Assembly: GCF_900113115.1 (NCBI RefSeq)
Contig: NZ_FOOF01000003.1
Span: 62,001 to 126,000, forward strand
Direction: 5' to 3'
DNA length: 64,000 bases
Source of the DNA: Duganella sp. CF458
GTDB lineage: Bacteria > Pseudomonadota > Gammaproteobacteria > Burkholderiales > Burkholderiaceae_D
Below are positions 1 through 7,428 of this stretch, one piece after another. The first letter of the stretch is position 1, and every line of letters begins with the position of its first letter. Under the pieces are notes generated by a model. That model saw nothing but the letters and a program-made list of their open reading frames with translations. It was not told the DNA's origin and did no database searches. The position numbers were made by a program, and so were the translations under genes.

Positions 1-1
1 C

Positions 2-433
2 GGCAGCGCCTCCGAACAATCCGCCGCTTTCGGCGTGACCCACCTGGAGAAAGGGGCCTTTTCCGACACCTTCAATTTCTCGCCCAGCGCCGGCACCTAT
101 GCCGTCGATGCCAGCCTGGTGACCCTGGGCTTCAGCCCGCGCACCGACGTTACCTTCACCGCTGCCTACGTCAATGGCCATGAGCTGACATTGAGCGGCC
201 CGGGCCTGTTCGAATACGGTTTCCTGCTGCCGGCGGTGATCACGGGGCCGCTGGCATTGACGGTCTTCGGCTACGTGGATTTCGAAGACACCAGCCTGAC
301 GCCCGCCTCGGCCAGCTACGCCGGCACGCTGAACATCAGCGCGGTGCCGGAGCCGGGTGGCTATGCCCTGTTGTTGGCGGGACTAGGCGTGGTCGCTGCG
401 GCGGGGCTCAAGCGCCGCCGCCAGGGGGCCTGA
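2..433 (+). CDS. PEP-CTERM sorting-domain protein, 3' part
   Basis: The frame is open from the first base of the window, so the start lies outside it. The last ~30 residues form a PEP-CTERM sorting signal: a VPEP motif, a hydrophobic alanine/leucine/glycine stretch, then an RRR cluster near the C-terminus. Proteins with this tail are exported and handled by the exosortase/archaeosortase system, usually in exopolysaccharide-producing Gram-negative bacteria. The visible upstream part is beta-rich with no recognised catalytic motif; it looks like a small extracellular structural domain. The exosortase itself is not in the window. The sorting signal is clear; the function of the rest is unknown. 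Confidence 0.85.
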   Translation, partial: GSASEQSAAFGVTHLEKGAFSDTFNFSPSAGTYAVDASLVTLGFSPRTDVTFTAAYVNGHELTLSGPGLFEYGFLLPAVITGPLALTVFGYVDFEDTSLTPASASYAGTLNISAVPEPGGYALLLAGLGVVAAAGLKRRRQGA

Positions 434-458
434 GTGGCGGGCTGGTAAACTGCCGCTC

Positions 459-1214
459 ATGACTTCCCGCAGATTTGACCAGCCCGGCTTCCCTCCCGCC
501 ACCATCACCGAGTTTGAAGGTGTCCGTTCACTGCACCTGGGGACCTCCTGGGTGCAGGGCGCCATGCGCCTGTCCAAGCCCGACATGATCGAGCTTGAAT
601 ACGTGCGCATGATGATGATCTGGACGCTGTTCCTTCCCTCGCCGCGCCACATCGTCCAGCTCGGCCTGGGCAGCGCGGCCCTGACCAAGTTCAGCTATCG
701 CCAGTTCCCCAAGGCGCGCGTGACCGCCATCGAGCTCAATCCGAACGTGATTGCGATGTGCGAAGAGAAGTTCGCCCTGCCGCCGAACGACGAGCGGCTG
801 CAAGTGCGCCAGATGAATGCAATGGATTTCGTGCGCGACCCGCGCAACCACGGCACGGTGGACGTGCTGCAGGTTGACCTGTACGACGAGGAAGCGCGCG
901 GCCCGGTGCTCGACACGCCGGAGTTCTACCAGGCCTGCCACGACTGCCTGGGGCCGGACGGCATCATGACCACCAATGTGTTCGGCGACTTCGACAATTA
1001 CGGCAAGAACCTGCAGCACATGGAACTGGTGTTTGACGCCGTGGTGTGGCTGCCCGAAGTGCACGACGCCAACATCGTGGTGATCGCCTTCAAGCACTCG
1101 CCGTCGATCGATTTCCCGGTCCTGTACGAGCGCGCCAGCCAAATCAGGAAATCGTTTAACCTGAACGCACGCCCATGGGTGGATGGCCTGCGCGACTGGA
1201 TGGCCAACGCGTAG
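459..1214 (+). CDS. Spermidine synthase-like (SpeE-fold) protein
   Basis: This 251-residue protein resembles the polyamine synthase/methyltransferase fold. Residues ~68-75 carry a nucleotide-binding-type glycine motif (QLGLGSAAL), followed by an acidic strand end (TAIELNP) and a later DLYDEEA segment, the position where spermidine synthases keep catalytic aspartates. Many bacterial members lack the N-terminal beta domain and have unproven substrates, so aminopropyl transfer is not assured. The ATG has no Shine-Dalgarno; a -10-like TAAACT lies seven bases upstream, which suggests a leaderless transcript. It follows the PEP-CTERM gene by 25 bp. Assignment to the SpeE-like family is fairly secure; the reaction is not. 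Confidence 0.75.
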   Translation: MTSRRFDQPGFPPATITEFEGVRSLHLGTSWVQGAMRLSKPDMIELEYVRMMMIWTLFLPSPRHIVQLGLGSAALTKFSYRQFPKARVTAIELNPNVIAMCEEKFALPPNDERLQVRQMNAMDFVRDPRNHGTVDVLQVDLYDEEARGPVLDTPEFYQACHDCLGPDGIMTTNVFGDFDNYGKNLQHMELVFDAVVWLPEVHDANIVVIAFKHSPSIDFPVLYERASQIRKSFNLNARPWVDGLRDWMANA

Positions 1215-1312
1215 TATAGCTACATTCGCTCCCGCTTTTCGTTTAAATAGTTGAAGATTATCAAGTAGTTACTAAAAATTGCTGGCGGCGCGCAACAGTC
1301 GTTACGGCGGGA

Positions 1313-1341
1313 TTGCCCGGCTTCTTGCAGTAGTTTATATT
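1313..1341 (+). promoter_or_regulatory. Sigma70-like promoter for the first Crp/Fnr gene
   Basis: TTGCCC at 1313-1318 and TATATT at 1336-1341 are separated by exactly 17 bases. Initiation would fall near 1348 and give a leader of about 50 nt before the ATG at 1400. This is pattern matching only. Confidence 0.45.
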
Positions 1342-1399
1342 GCGGGGCCTGTCGTTTCAGGCAAGAAACAATATTGTCAGAAAGACCAAGAGTTACGCA

Positions 1400-2029
1400 A
1401 TGTCCGACGCATTCCTAAAGCAGCGAGAAGAATTCAGCGACTACTCGATGAGCCGCATTGGCGTATCGCGTGACATGTTCGATGCATTCAACCGCATCCT
1501 GGCCCCGCATGTGGTCGAGGTACATTTCCGCAAGGGCGACTACCTGCAGCGCGCCGGCGTGCCGGCCAGCGTGGCGTACTGGCTGTACCGCGGCGTGGCG
1601 CGGCGCGGCATGATCACCAAGGACGGCAGCGACGTGACGATGGCGTTTTCGTCGGAAGGGGACTCCTGCGGTTCGCACCATGACCTGCTGGCGGCCCAGG
1701 ATGGCCAGCCGGCGCAGGAATTCATCATTGCGGAAACGCCGGTGACGGCGATCCGCGTGGAGTGGGCCACCCTGGCCCGCCTGCGCGAGGAACATGGCCT
1801 CATGCGCGAGTACTACCTGAAGGTTTCCGAGCACTCGATCCGGCGCTATTCCCAAAGCTGCCTGGTGCGCAGCATGACGTCGGCCAACTGCCGGCTGGCG
1901 GCATTCCGCGAACAATACCCGGGACTGGAGCAGCGCATCTCGCAGAAATCGCTGGCCTCCTTCCTGGGCATTACGCCGCAATACATGTCCACGCTGCTGC
2001 GCCAGGAGCAGGAGCGTGCGGACGGCTAG
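1400..2029 (+). CDS. Crp/Fnr-family transcriptional regulator (first of a convergent pair)
   Basis: A 209-residue protein with an N-terminal cyclic-nucleotide-binding-type beta-barrel (about 25-125), a connecting helix and a C-terminal Crp-type helix-turn-helix around 175-200 (ISQKSLASFLGITPQYMSTL). A longer frame opens at 1340, but the ATG at 1400 is preferred because its N-terminus (MSDAFLKQREEF) aligns with that of the neighbouring paralogue (MNQHFLKLRQNF). No Fnr-type N-terminal cysteine cluster is visible, so an iron-sulfur oxygen sensor is unlikely; the ligand is unknown. The gene converges on a paralogue three bases away, and the two share the tail pattern 'RRISQK/QRISQK...ASFLGIT/ASYLQIT'. 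Confidence 0.85.
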   Translation: MSDAFLKQREEFSDYSMSRIGVSRDMFDAFNRILAPHVVEVHFRKGDYLQRAGVPASVAYWLYRGVARRGMITKDGSDVTMAFSSEGDSCGSHHDLLAAQDGQPAQEFIIAETPVTAIRVEWATLARLREEHGLMREYYLKVSEHSIRRYSQSCLVRSMTSANCRLAAFREQYPGLEQRISQKSLASFLGITPQYMSTLLRQEQERADG

Positions 2030-2032
2030 GCC

Positions 2033-2656
2033 TTACGCCGCTTCCTGTTCGCGGCGCATGAGCTGCGACAGGTAGGCTGGGGTAATCTGCAGGTAGGACG
2101 CCAGCACCTTCTGCGAAATCCTGCGTTCCAGGTTCGGATACTCTTCCCTGAAATTGGCCAGGCGCTCTTCGGCGCTTGAGGCGGTGTGGGTGATGAAGCG
2201 GCGCGCCTGGCTGCACACCGCGTATTCCAGCATGCGCGTCACATAGGCGGTCAACGCCGGGTGCCGGCCGCGGGCCACGCTCATCTGCTCCCAGTCGAAA
2301 CGGAAGCCCTGCACCGAGGTCTCCGCCACGATGAAGGAGCGCGCCGGCAGCTCGCCGCGGAACTCCAGCAAGTCTTCGTAGGCGTTGGCGATATGGCCCT
2401 CGGTCGCGAAGCGCATGGTGACTTCGTTGCCGCCCTGGCTGACGTAACCGACCCGGGCCACGCCACCGGTGAGCCAGAACACGTCGCGCGCGGACTGTCC
2501 CACATGTTGCAGCAGCTCGCCGCGGCGCACCGCGAACGGCACGGCCAAGGGTGCGATGCACTGGCTGGTTTCGTCAAAAAGTTGTTCGTCGACGGCGTAG
2601 CGCGCCATCATGTCGGCCTTGAAATTCTGCCGCAGCTTCAGGAAATGTTGATTCAT
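2033..2656 (-). CDS. Crp/Fnr-family transcriptional regulator (second of a convergent pair)
   Basis: This 207-residue protein is a clear paralogue of the plus-strand gene ending at 2029. It has a cNMP-binding-like barrel in the first ~120 residues and a C-terminal HTH (ISQKVLASYLQITPAYLSQL). It lacks a cysteine cluster. The two genes are tail-to-tail with a three-base gap, so read-through from either would be antisense to the other. A 17-bp palindrome lies 34-50 bp upstream of the start and may be its own operator. The effector and targets cannot be read from sequence. Confidence 0.85.
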   Translation of the reverse strand: MNQHFLKLRQNFKADMMARYAVDEQLFDETSQCIAPLAVPFAVRRGELLQHVGQSARDVFWLTGGVARVGYVSQGGNEVTMRFATEGHIANAYEDLLEFRGELPARSFIVAETSVQGFRFDWEQMSVARGRHPALTAYVTRMLEYAVCSQARRFITHTASSAEERLANFREEYPNLERRISQKVLASYLQITPAYLSQLMRREQEAA

Positions 2657-2689
2657 TGCGCCCCAGTATTCATCTTTGTTTTTGACTAC

Positions 2690-2706
2690 ATCTGGTCAGG
2701 CCAGAT
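2690..2706. promoter_or_regulatory. Palindrome upstream of Crp-like gene, candidate operator
   Basis: ATCTGG at 2690-2695 and CCAGAT at 2701-2706 form a perfect inverted repeat with a 5-base spacer (TCAGG). The length and symmetry suit a dimeric HTH regulator, but the half-site is not the classical Fnr/Crp TTGAT or TGTGA. Confidence 0.4.
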
Positions 2707-2747
2707 TTACTTCATTCTAAAAACAAGCGGCGCAGGATTCCGATCAA

Positions 2748-4244
2748 CTATTTGAACTTTCGGTAAAAATTTTCATAGGCTGTTAAATGAATGACACCGG
2801 CCAGGCGCTTCACCAGCCCATCCACCTGGCCAGGGGCCACCTGGCCGTAGCCAAGGGCCAGTCCTTGCCAGTTGCATTGCCCGGCGACGGCATGCACGCT
2901 GAGGGCGTTGGCGATCATGCCTTCCTGCTCGAGGGCGCGGCGGCTGATCGCCACGTCGGACAGGCGCGGGTCTTCCCAGCGCAGCGCGAGATGCATGCCG
3001 GCCGACGCGCCCTGCACGCTGGCGATGCTGCCAAGGTGCTGGTCCAGCGCCTGCACCAGGGCGTCGCGCCGTTCGCGATAGACGCGCCGCATGCGGCGCA
3101 GGTGCAGGGCAAACTGCCCGCTGCGCAGGAACTCGGCCAGCGCTAGCTGGTCGGCGGCGCGGCCGCGCGAGGCCGATTGCTGGCGCATGGTGGCCAGCGG
3201 CTGCACCAGCCATGGCGGCACCACCAGGTAGCCGATGCGCAGCCCGGGGAACATGGTCTTGCTGAACGTGCCGCAGTACAGCACGGGGGCGTCCGGCTGC
3301 AGGCCTTGCATCGATGCCAGCGGCGGGCCGTCGTGGCGGAATTCGCTGTCGTAGTCGTCTTCGATGATCAGGGCGCCGCAGGAGCGCGCGCCATCGATCA
3401 GGGCCATGCGGCGCGCCAGCGACAATACGGTGCCGGTCGGGTACTGGTGCGAGGGCGTGGTGTAGATCAGGCGCGGCGGGCGCTCCTTCCAGTCCTCGCT
3501 GCGCGGCGCAATGCCTTCATGGTCGACGTCGATCGGCTCCAGCTTCAGGCTGGCTGCGCGGAAGGCCGCCATGGCGCCGCCGTAGCCGGGATTTTCCATC
3601 CACAGCGTTTCGCCAGCGTCGGCGCAGGCGCGGCCGCACAGGTCAAGGCTACTCTGGCTGCCGTCGGTGATGAACACTTGCGCCGCTTCGCACACCACGC
3701 CGCGCGAGGCGCGCAGGTAGTCGGCGATGGCTTCGCGCAGCAGCGGTTCGCCGCAGGGGTCGCCGTAATTCAGTTTTTCGGTGGGCAGCGAACGCCAGGC
3801 CCGTTCCAGCAAGCGCCGCCACAGGCCGATCGGGAAGCTGGGCAGGTCGGGCACACCCGGCACGAACGGCGTGCCGCTGGCGGCCGAAGCGGTGCTGTGG
3901 CGCAGGTTCTGCGCGCGTTGCGACAAGCCTTTGTGCGGCACTACCACGCTGGGCTCGCGCTGCCGCGCGGGCGCCACGGCAGCGACGATGGTGCCGCCGC
4001 GGTCCGTCGTCACATAGCCTTCGCTGGTGAGCTGCTCATAGGCGTACAGCACGGTGTTGCGCGCCACGCCCAGTTCCGACGCCAGGGCACGCGTGGCGAC
4101 CAGGCGGGTGCCCGGCGCCAGCGTGCCGTCGCGGATGGCGGCGCGCAGGCATTCATGCAGCAGGCGCTGGCGCGGCCAGCCATGATCGCCGTGGCCGGCG
4201 GTGAAGTTCGAGATCAGCAGCGAGTAGTCCAAACGTGGCTCCAT
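2748..4244 (-). CDS. MocR/PdxR-type GntR-aminotransferase regulator
   Basis: A 498-residue chimera typical of the MocR family. Residues ~15-85 form a GntR-type winged helix (LAPGTRLVATRALASELGVARNTVLYAYEQL is spread across that region). About 120-490 is a fold-type-I aminotransferase domain with the PLP-site pattern around IEDDYDSEF and the lysine in GTFSKTMFPGLRIGY. PLP would serve as effector or cofactor. The open frame extends to 4358, but that would run into the divergent gene, and the ATG at 4244 (MEPRLDYSLL) matches family N-termini. The divergent flavin-nucleotide-binding protein is the usual kind of MocR target. PdxR itself would control PLP synthase genes, which are not seen here, so the specific subfamily is open. 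Confidence 0.88.
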   Translation of the reverse strand: MEPRLDYSLLISNFTAGHGDHGWPRQRLLHECLRAAIRDGTLAPGTRLVATRALASELGVARNTVLYAYEQLTSEGYVTTDRGGTIVAAVAPARQREPSVVVPHKGLSQRAQNLRHSTASAASGTPFVPGVPDLPSFPIGLWRRLLERAWRSLPTEKLNYGDPCGEPLLREAIADYLRASRGVVCEAAQVFITDGSQSSLDLCGRACADAGETLWMENPGYGGAMAAFRAASLKLEPIDVDHEGIAPRSEDWKERPPRLIYTTPSHQYPTGTVLSLARRMALIDGARSCGALIIEDDYDSEFRHDGPPLASMQGLQPDAPVLYCGTFSKTMFPGLRIGYLVVPPWLVQPLATMRQQSASRGRAADQLALAEFLRSGQFALHLRRMRRVYRERRDALVQALDQHLGSIASVQGASAGMHLALRWEDPRLSDVAISRRALEQEGMIANALSVHAVAGQCNWQGLALGYGQVAPGQVDGLVKRLAGVIHLTAYENFYRKFK

Positions 4245-4302
4245 GGTTTTGCATTCCCCTGGACCTGTTGCAGGGGCCAGCAGGACATTATAGTCCGATG
4301 CC
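4245..4302. promoter_or_regulatory. Divergent regulatory region with inverted repeat
   Basis: The 58-bp gap between the divergent genes holds a perfect 6-bp inverted repeat, CCCCTG at 4256-4261 and CAGGGG at 4271-4276, with a 9-base spacer. A -10-like TATAGT sits at 4289-4294. The repeat overlaps where a -35 for the plus-strand gene would be, so it is a plausible MocR operator. The TATAGT lies only eight bases before the ATG at 4303. Confidence 0.45.
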
Positions 4303-4950
4303 ATGAATACAACACCTCCCCCATCCGACCGCACCCGCGTGCGACGTGGCGCCGCCAACGCCGCCTATGAACCTGAACTGGTGCGTGCCATCGTCGATGC
4401 CGCCTACATCTGCCATATCGCCTTCAGCGACGGGCAAGGCGTGCACTGCATCCCGACCGCCTGCTGGCGCGAAGGCGACCACCTGTACATCCACGGCTCC
4501 AATGGCAGCCGCATGCTGAAGCAGCTGATGGCGCAGGATGCCTGCGTCACCATCACCCACCTGGACGGCCTGGTGCTGGCGCGTTCGGCCTTCAACCATA
4601 CGATGAACTATCGCTCGGTGATGATCTACGGCCGCTTCGAGGCGGTCGACGAAGTCGAGCAACGCCGCACGCTGGACACTTTCATGGACCACCTTGCCCC
4701 GGGGCGCCGCTTTGAAGTCCGCGGCGGCAACGACAAGGAACATGCCGCCACCACGGTACTGAGGATGTCGCTGGCAGAGGCGGCTTGCAAAGTGCGTAGC
4801 GGCGGTCCCGAAGACGACGAGGAAGACATGGGCATTGCTGCCTGGGTGGGCGAGCTGCCGTTCGTGCAGCTGCGCACTGCGCCGGTGACCGATCCAGCCT
4901 GCCAGGTTGCGGCGCCGGCCTATGTGCGCGAGTGGGTTAGCGAACCTTGA
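4303..4950 (+). CDS. Pyridoxamine 5'-phosphate oxidase-family, flavin-nucleotide-binding protein
   Basis: A 215-residue protein of the split-barrel FMN-binding class, in the branch often labelled 'flavin-nucleotide-binding'. Characteristic stretches are the strand pair HCIPTACWREGDHLYIHGS, the following SRMLKQL, and NYRSVMIYGRFEAVD. It probably binds FMN or a related flavin; the substrate is unknown. It is divergent from the MocR regulator, a common pairing. No Shine-Dalgarno precedes the ATG and no other start is obvious. Its last 14 bases overlap the end of the convergent PPK2 gene. Confidence 0.82.
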   Translation: MNTTPPPSDRTRVRRGAANAAYEPELVRAIVDAAYICHIAFSDGQGVHCIPTACWREGDHLYIHGSNGSRMLKQLMAQDACVTITHLDGLVLARSAFNHTMNYRSVMIYGRFEAVDEVEQRRTLDTFMDHLAPGRRFEVRGGNDKEHAATTVLRMSLAEAACKVRSGGPEDDEEDMGIAAWVGELPFVQLRTAPVTDPACQVAAPAYVREWVSEP

Positions 4951-5725
4951 GCATCAACAGGCGCTGGTCGGGCGGCGGCCAGTCGAGCCGCATGCCGCGC
5001 AAGGTTTCCAGCAACAGGCGGGCCACCACTTCGTTGCGATAACGTTTGGAATTCGCGGGGACCACGTACCACGGCGCATGCCTGGCGTCGGTCTCCGTGA
5101 TCGCATCTTCATAGGCCTTCTGGTAGTTCTTCCAGAGCTCGCGCTGCTTCAGGTCTTCCGGATCGAACTTCCAGTGCTTGTGCGGGTCATCCACCCGCTC
5201 TTGCAGGCGCTCTTTCTGCTCGTCCTTCGAAATGTGCAGGAACAGCTTGACGATGGCGGTGCCGCTTTCAGCCAGCAGGCGTTCAAAGTCGCGGATCTGC
5301 GCATAACGGCGCCGGCACTCCTGCGCCGTTATCGTGCCGAGCACGCGCGTGACCAGCACATCCTCATAATGACTGCGGTTGAAGACCGCGATCTCTCCGG
5401 CTTTCGGCACTTCGCGGTGGATGCGCCAGAGGAAATCGTGCCCCGCTTCGATCTCGGTCGGCGCCCGGAAGCCGACGGCACGCAAGCCCATGGGATTGAT
5501 CTTGCTGAACAGGTGACGCACGGTGCCGTCCTTGCCGGAGGTGTCCGTCCCCTGCAGCACAACCAGCAGCTTGCGTTGGCGTTCGGCGTACAGCATCTCC
5601 TGCAGGTCGGAGATGTCGTCCAGCATCTTGTCCAGCAATGCCTTATCGGGCTTGCTGTCCGACGCGGCATCCTTATCGCGTAGCCGCAGGCCTGGCTTGG
5701 CCCGGAATTCGTCGATCGCTTTCAT
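4937..5725 (-). CDS. ppk2: Polyphosphate kinase 2 (class I PPK2)
   Basis: A 262-residue cytoplasmic kinase transferring phosphate between polyphosphate and nucleoside di- or monophosphates. The Walker A loop is at ~59-68 (GTDTSGKDGT), the Walker-B-like segment near 115-126 (VFNRSHYEDVLV), and the lid region carries the expected arginines (ECRRRYAQIRDFERLL). The size fits single-domain PPK2. Whether it favours ADP/GDP or AMP cannot be decided by eye. It lies 26 bp downstream of the ten-gene TldD/MoxR operon on the same strand, with no terminator seen between, so it may be co-transcribed. Its end overlaps the convergent flavoprotein gene by 14 bp. Confidence 0.92.
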   Translation of the reverse strand: MKAIDEFRAKPGLRLRDKDAASDSKPDKALLDKMLDDISDLQEMLYAERQRKLLVVLQGTDTSGKDGTVRHLFSKINPMGLRAVGFRAPTEIEAGHDFLWRIHREVPKAGEIAVFNRSHYEDVLVTRVLGTITAQECRRRYAQIRDFERLLAESGTAIVKLFLHISKDEQKERLQERVDDPHKHWKFDPEDLKQRELWKNYQKAYEDAITETDARHAPWYVVPANSKRYRNEVVARLLLETLRGMRLDWPPPDQRLLMLKVR

Positions 5726-5751
5726 GCAAGGACATTAGCACAGCTTCCAGC

Positions 5752-7428
5752 TCAACGGCGCTCACGCCACCACAGAAGCAATACGCTGACGGCGAACGCC
5801 ATGCCCAGCAACCAGCGTGGCACGGCGGTCGCCCACAGTTGCGGCGCGCCTGCGCGCGGCATGGCACGGACCGCTGGATCCGGGGCAGCGGCGGCAACCG
5901 GCTGCGCGCTGCGGCTCGCAAAGCGTGCCGTCGCGTCGTGCCGCAGCGCCGACTGCCACGCCGGCCAGTCTCTCCCGCCATACACGTAGGCCGCGTGTTC
6001 CGCGTCGCCACTGCGCGCGTGCAACCAGCCGGCGCTTCTCGGCCAGAGCGCCACGCACGCGGCATCCGCACGTTCACTGCGCGCCTGCCAATGCAGCTCC
6101 TGCTGGTTCACGGTGACGGAGCCGCCAGTGCGCACGCCTTGCGCACAAAGCTCAGTGCGCAGACCGGGCAATGGCATCGGGTCGACATCGAGCCAGCTCA
6201 CCGTCTGCTCGCTGCCCAGCGCGGCCAGGTCAACTACTTGTTGCCACCATTGGCCGAGGGCCGCCGGTTCGCTGATAGCGTGCCTGTGCCAGTCACGCAC
6301 GCCCAGCCACAGGATGCGGCCTTTCTGCCAGTCGCGCTGCCACAGCCAGGCCTTGCCGTCCTTGTCGCGGGCGATGGCCTGCCATGCGCCGCCGGCCGTT
6401 GGCATTTGCGCACCCGGTGCAAACGCCAGGGTGGCCCCTGCCAGGGCCAGGTGGCGCATGTCTTCCTGCTCGGTGGTCGCCGATTGCGGCGCCAGCCTCA
6501 GCCCGAGCTCACGCTGCCACAAGCCAGCATCGTCCGCGTTGCCGCCCAGGACCAGCAGCGGCATGCCTTGCGCGGCCTGGGCCATCGCGCCGCGCAGGCC
6601 GCCGCGTTCCAGCCAGGCCGCGTCGGCCACCAGCATGTTGGGATGGGTCAGCGGCGCCCGCGCCTGCTCGCTGCGGGTCAACGACTTGCCGAGCGTGGTT
6701 TGCCAATCGACGATGGCGTTGGAGTCTGTCAACAACTGGTTCAGCACGCGCGTATCGAACGATGGCGCACCGAAGCGACCCTGCACCTGCAAAGGCAAGG
6801 CATCCAGCACGCGCAACGGCACCGGGCCCTGGGCAATGGCCTGGCCGTCCTTGTCGAGCAGGCGTGCCTGGAGAACCATCGCTTCCGCCATCGGCGGCTG
6901 CCACTGCACGGTCAAGGTTTCGGTGGCGGCCGTTGCGCGCGACTCGGACAGCAGCTGGCCGTTTTCAGCCAGCAGTTGCAGGCGCCAGCCGGCTTGTGCG
7001 GCATCGCGCCGCACAGTCAGGACGAAACTGCGGCCGAGCGGCAGCGAGCGCGGAAAGTCCAGCCATAGCAGGCCGTCCCGGGCTGCCGTCCACTGGATCG
7101 GGCGCACCGGGATGTCGCGCCATTGCGCCTCATGCAGGCCCTGGCCCTGCACTTCCATCGCGGCGCCTCTTGGCTCCAACGGCAATTGCGCCAGCGCGAC
7201 AGCCAGGCGATCGTCGGGCGCGGTTGGCGAGGTCCCTGCCGTCGCCAGCACTAGCGGCTGCGCGCCGCCAACCGGCGCAGCCGGCGCGGCGAGCAGGGTT
7301 GCCAGCGATGCGCCGGCCGCCAGAACCAGTGCCGCATCGGCCCAGCGCTTCTTGCGCACGTAGAGCAAGGCGCTCACCGTCCCTGCCAGCATTGCACCAC
7401 CGTACAGGAGATTGATGTCCACGTTCAC
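5752..7428 (-). CDS. Membrane-anchored periplasmic protein closing the MoxR/DUF58 operon
   Basis: I do not recognise a named family with confidence. The 558-residue product has two hydrophobic segments near the N-terminus (about 8-25 and 31-50) and one near the C-terminus (PRWLLGMAFAVSVLLLWW). The large domain between them would face the periplasm. Its middle part (VLGGN... preceded by a THPNMLVADAAWL strand) resembles the glutamine-amidotransferase-like domains found in proteins of BatA/DUF58 clusters. A GTG start at 7428 is chosen because it gives a GTGA overlap with the upstream stop and has an AAGGG Shine-Dalgarno; a longer frame to 7548 would run deep into the upstream gene. It is the last gene of the ten-gene operon. 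Confidence 0.72.
   Translation of the reverse strand: MNVDINLLYGGAMLAGTVSALLYVRKKRWADAALVLAAGASLATLLAAPAAPVGGAQPLVLATAGTSPTAPDDRLAVALAQLPLEPRGAAMEVQGQGLHEAQWRDIPVRPIQWTAARDGLLWLDFPRSLPLGRSFVLTVRRDAAQAGWRLQLLAENGQLLSESRATAATETLTVQWQPPMAEAMVLQARLLDKDGQAIAQGPVPLRVLDALPLQVQGRFGAPSFDTRVLNQLLTDSNAIVDWQTTLGKSLTRSEQARAPLTHPNMLVADAAWLERGGLRGAMAQAAQGMPLLVLGGNADDAGLWQRELGLRLAPQSATTEQEDMRHLALAGATLAFAPGAQMPTAGGAWQAIARDKDGKAWLWQRDWQKGRILWLGVRDWHRHAISEPAALGQWWQQVVDLAALGSEQTVSWLDVDPMPLPGLRTELCAQGVRTGGSVTVNQQELHWQARSERADAACVALWPRSAGWLHARSGDAEHAAYVYGGRDWPAWQSALRHDATARFASRSAQPVAAAAPDPAVRAMPRAGAPQLWATAVPRWLLGMAFAVSVLLLWWRERR

Noticed and set aside
2773..4370. Long plus-strand frames opposite the MocR regulator
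   Set aside because: They overlap a complete GntR-aminotransferase protein in the complementary frame and show no recognisable domain.
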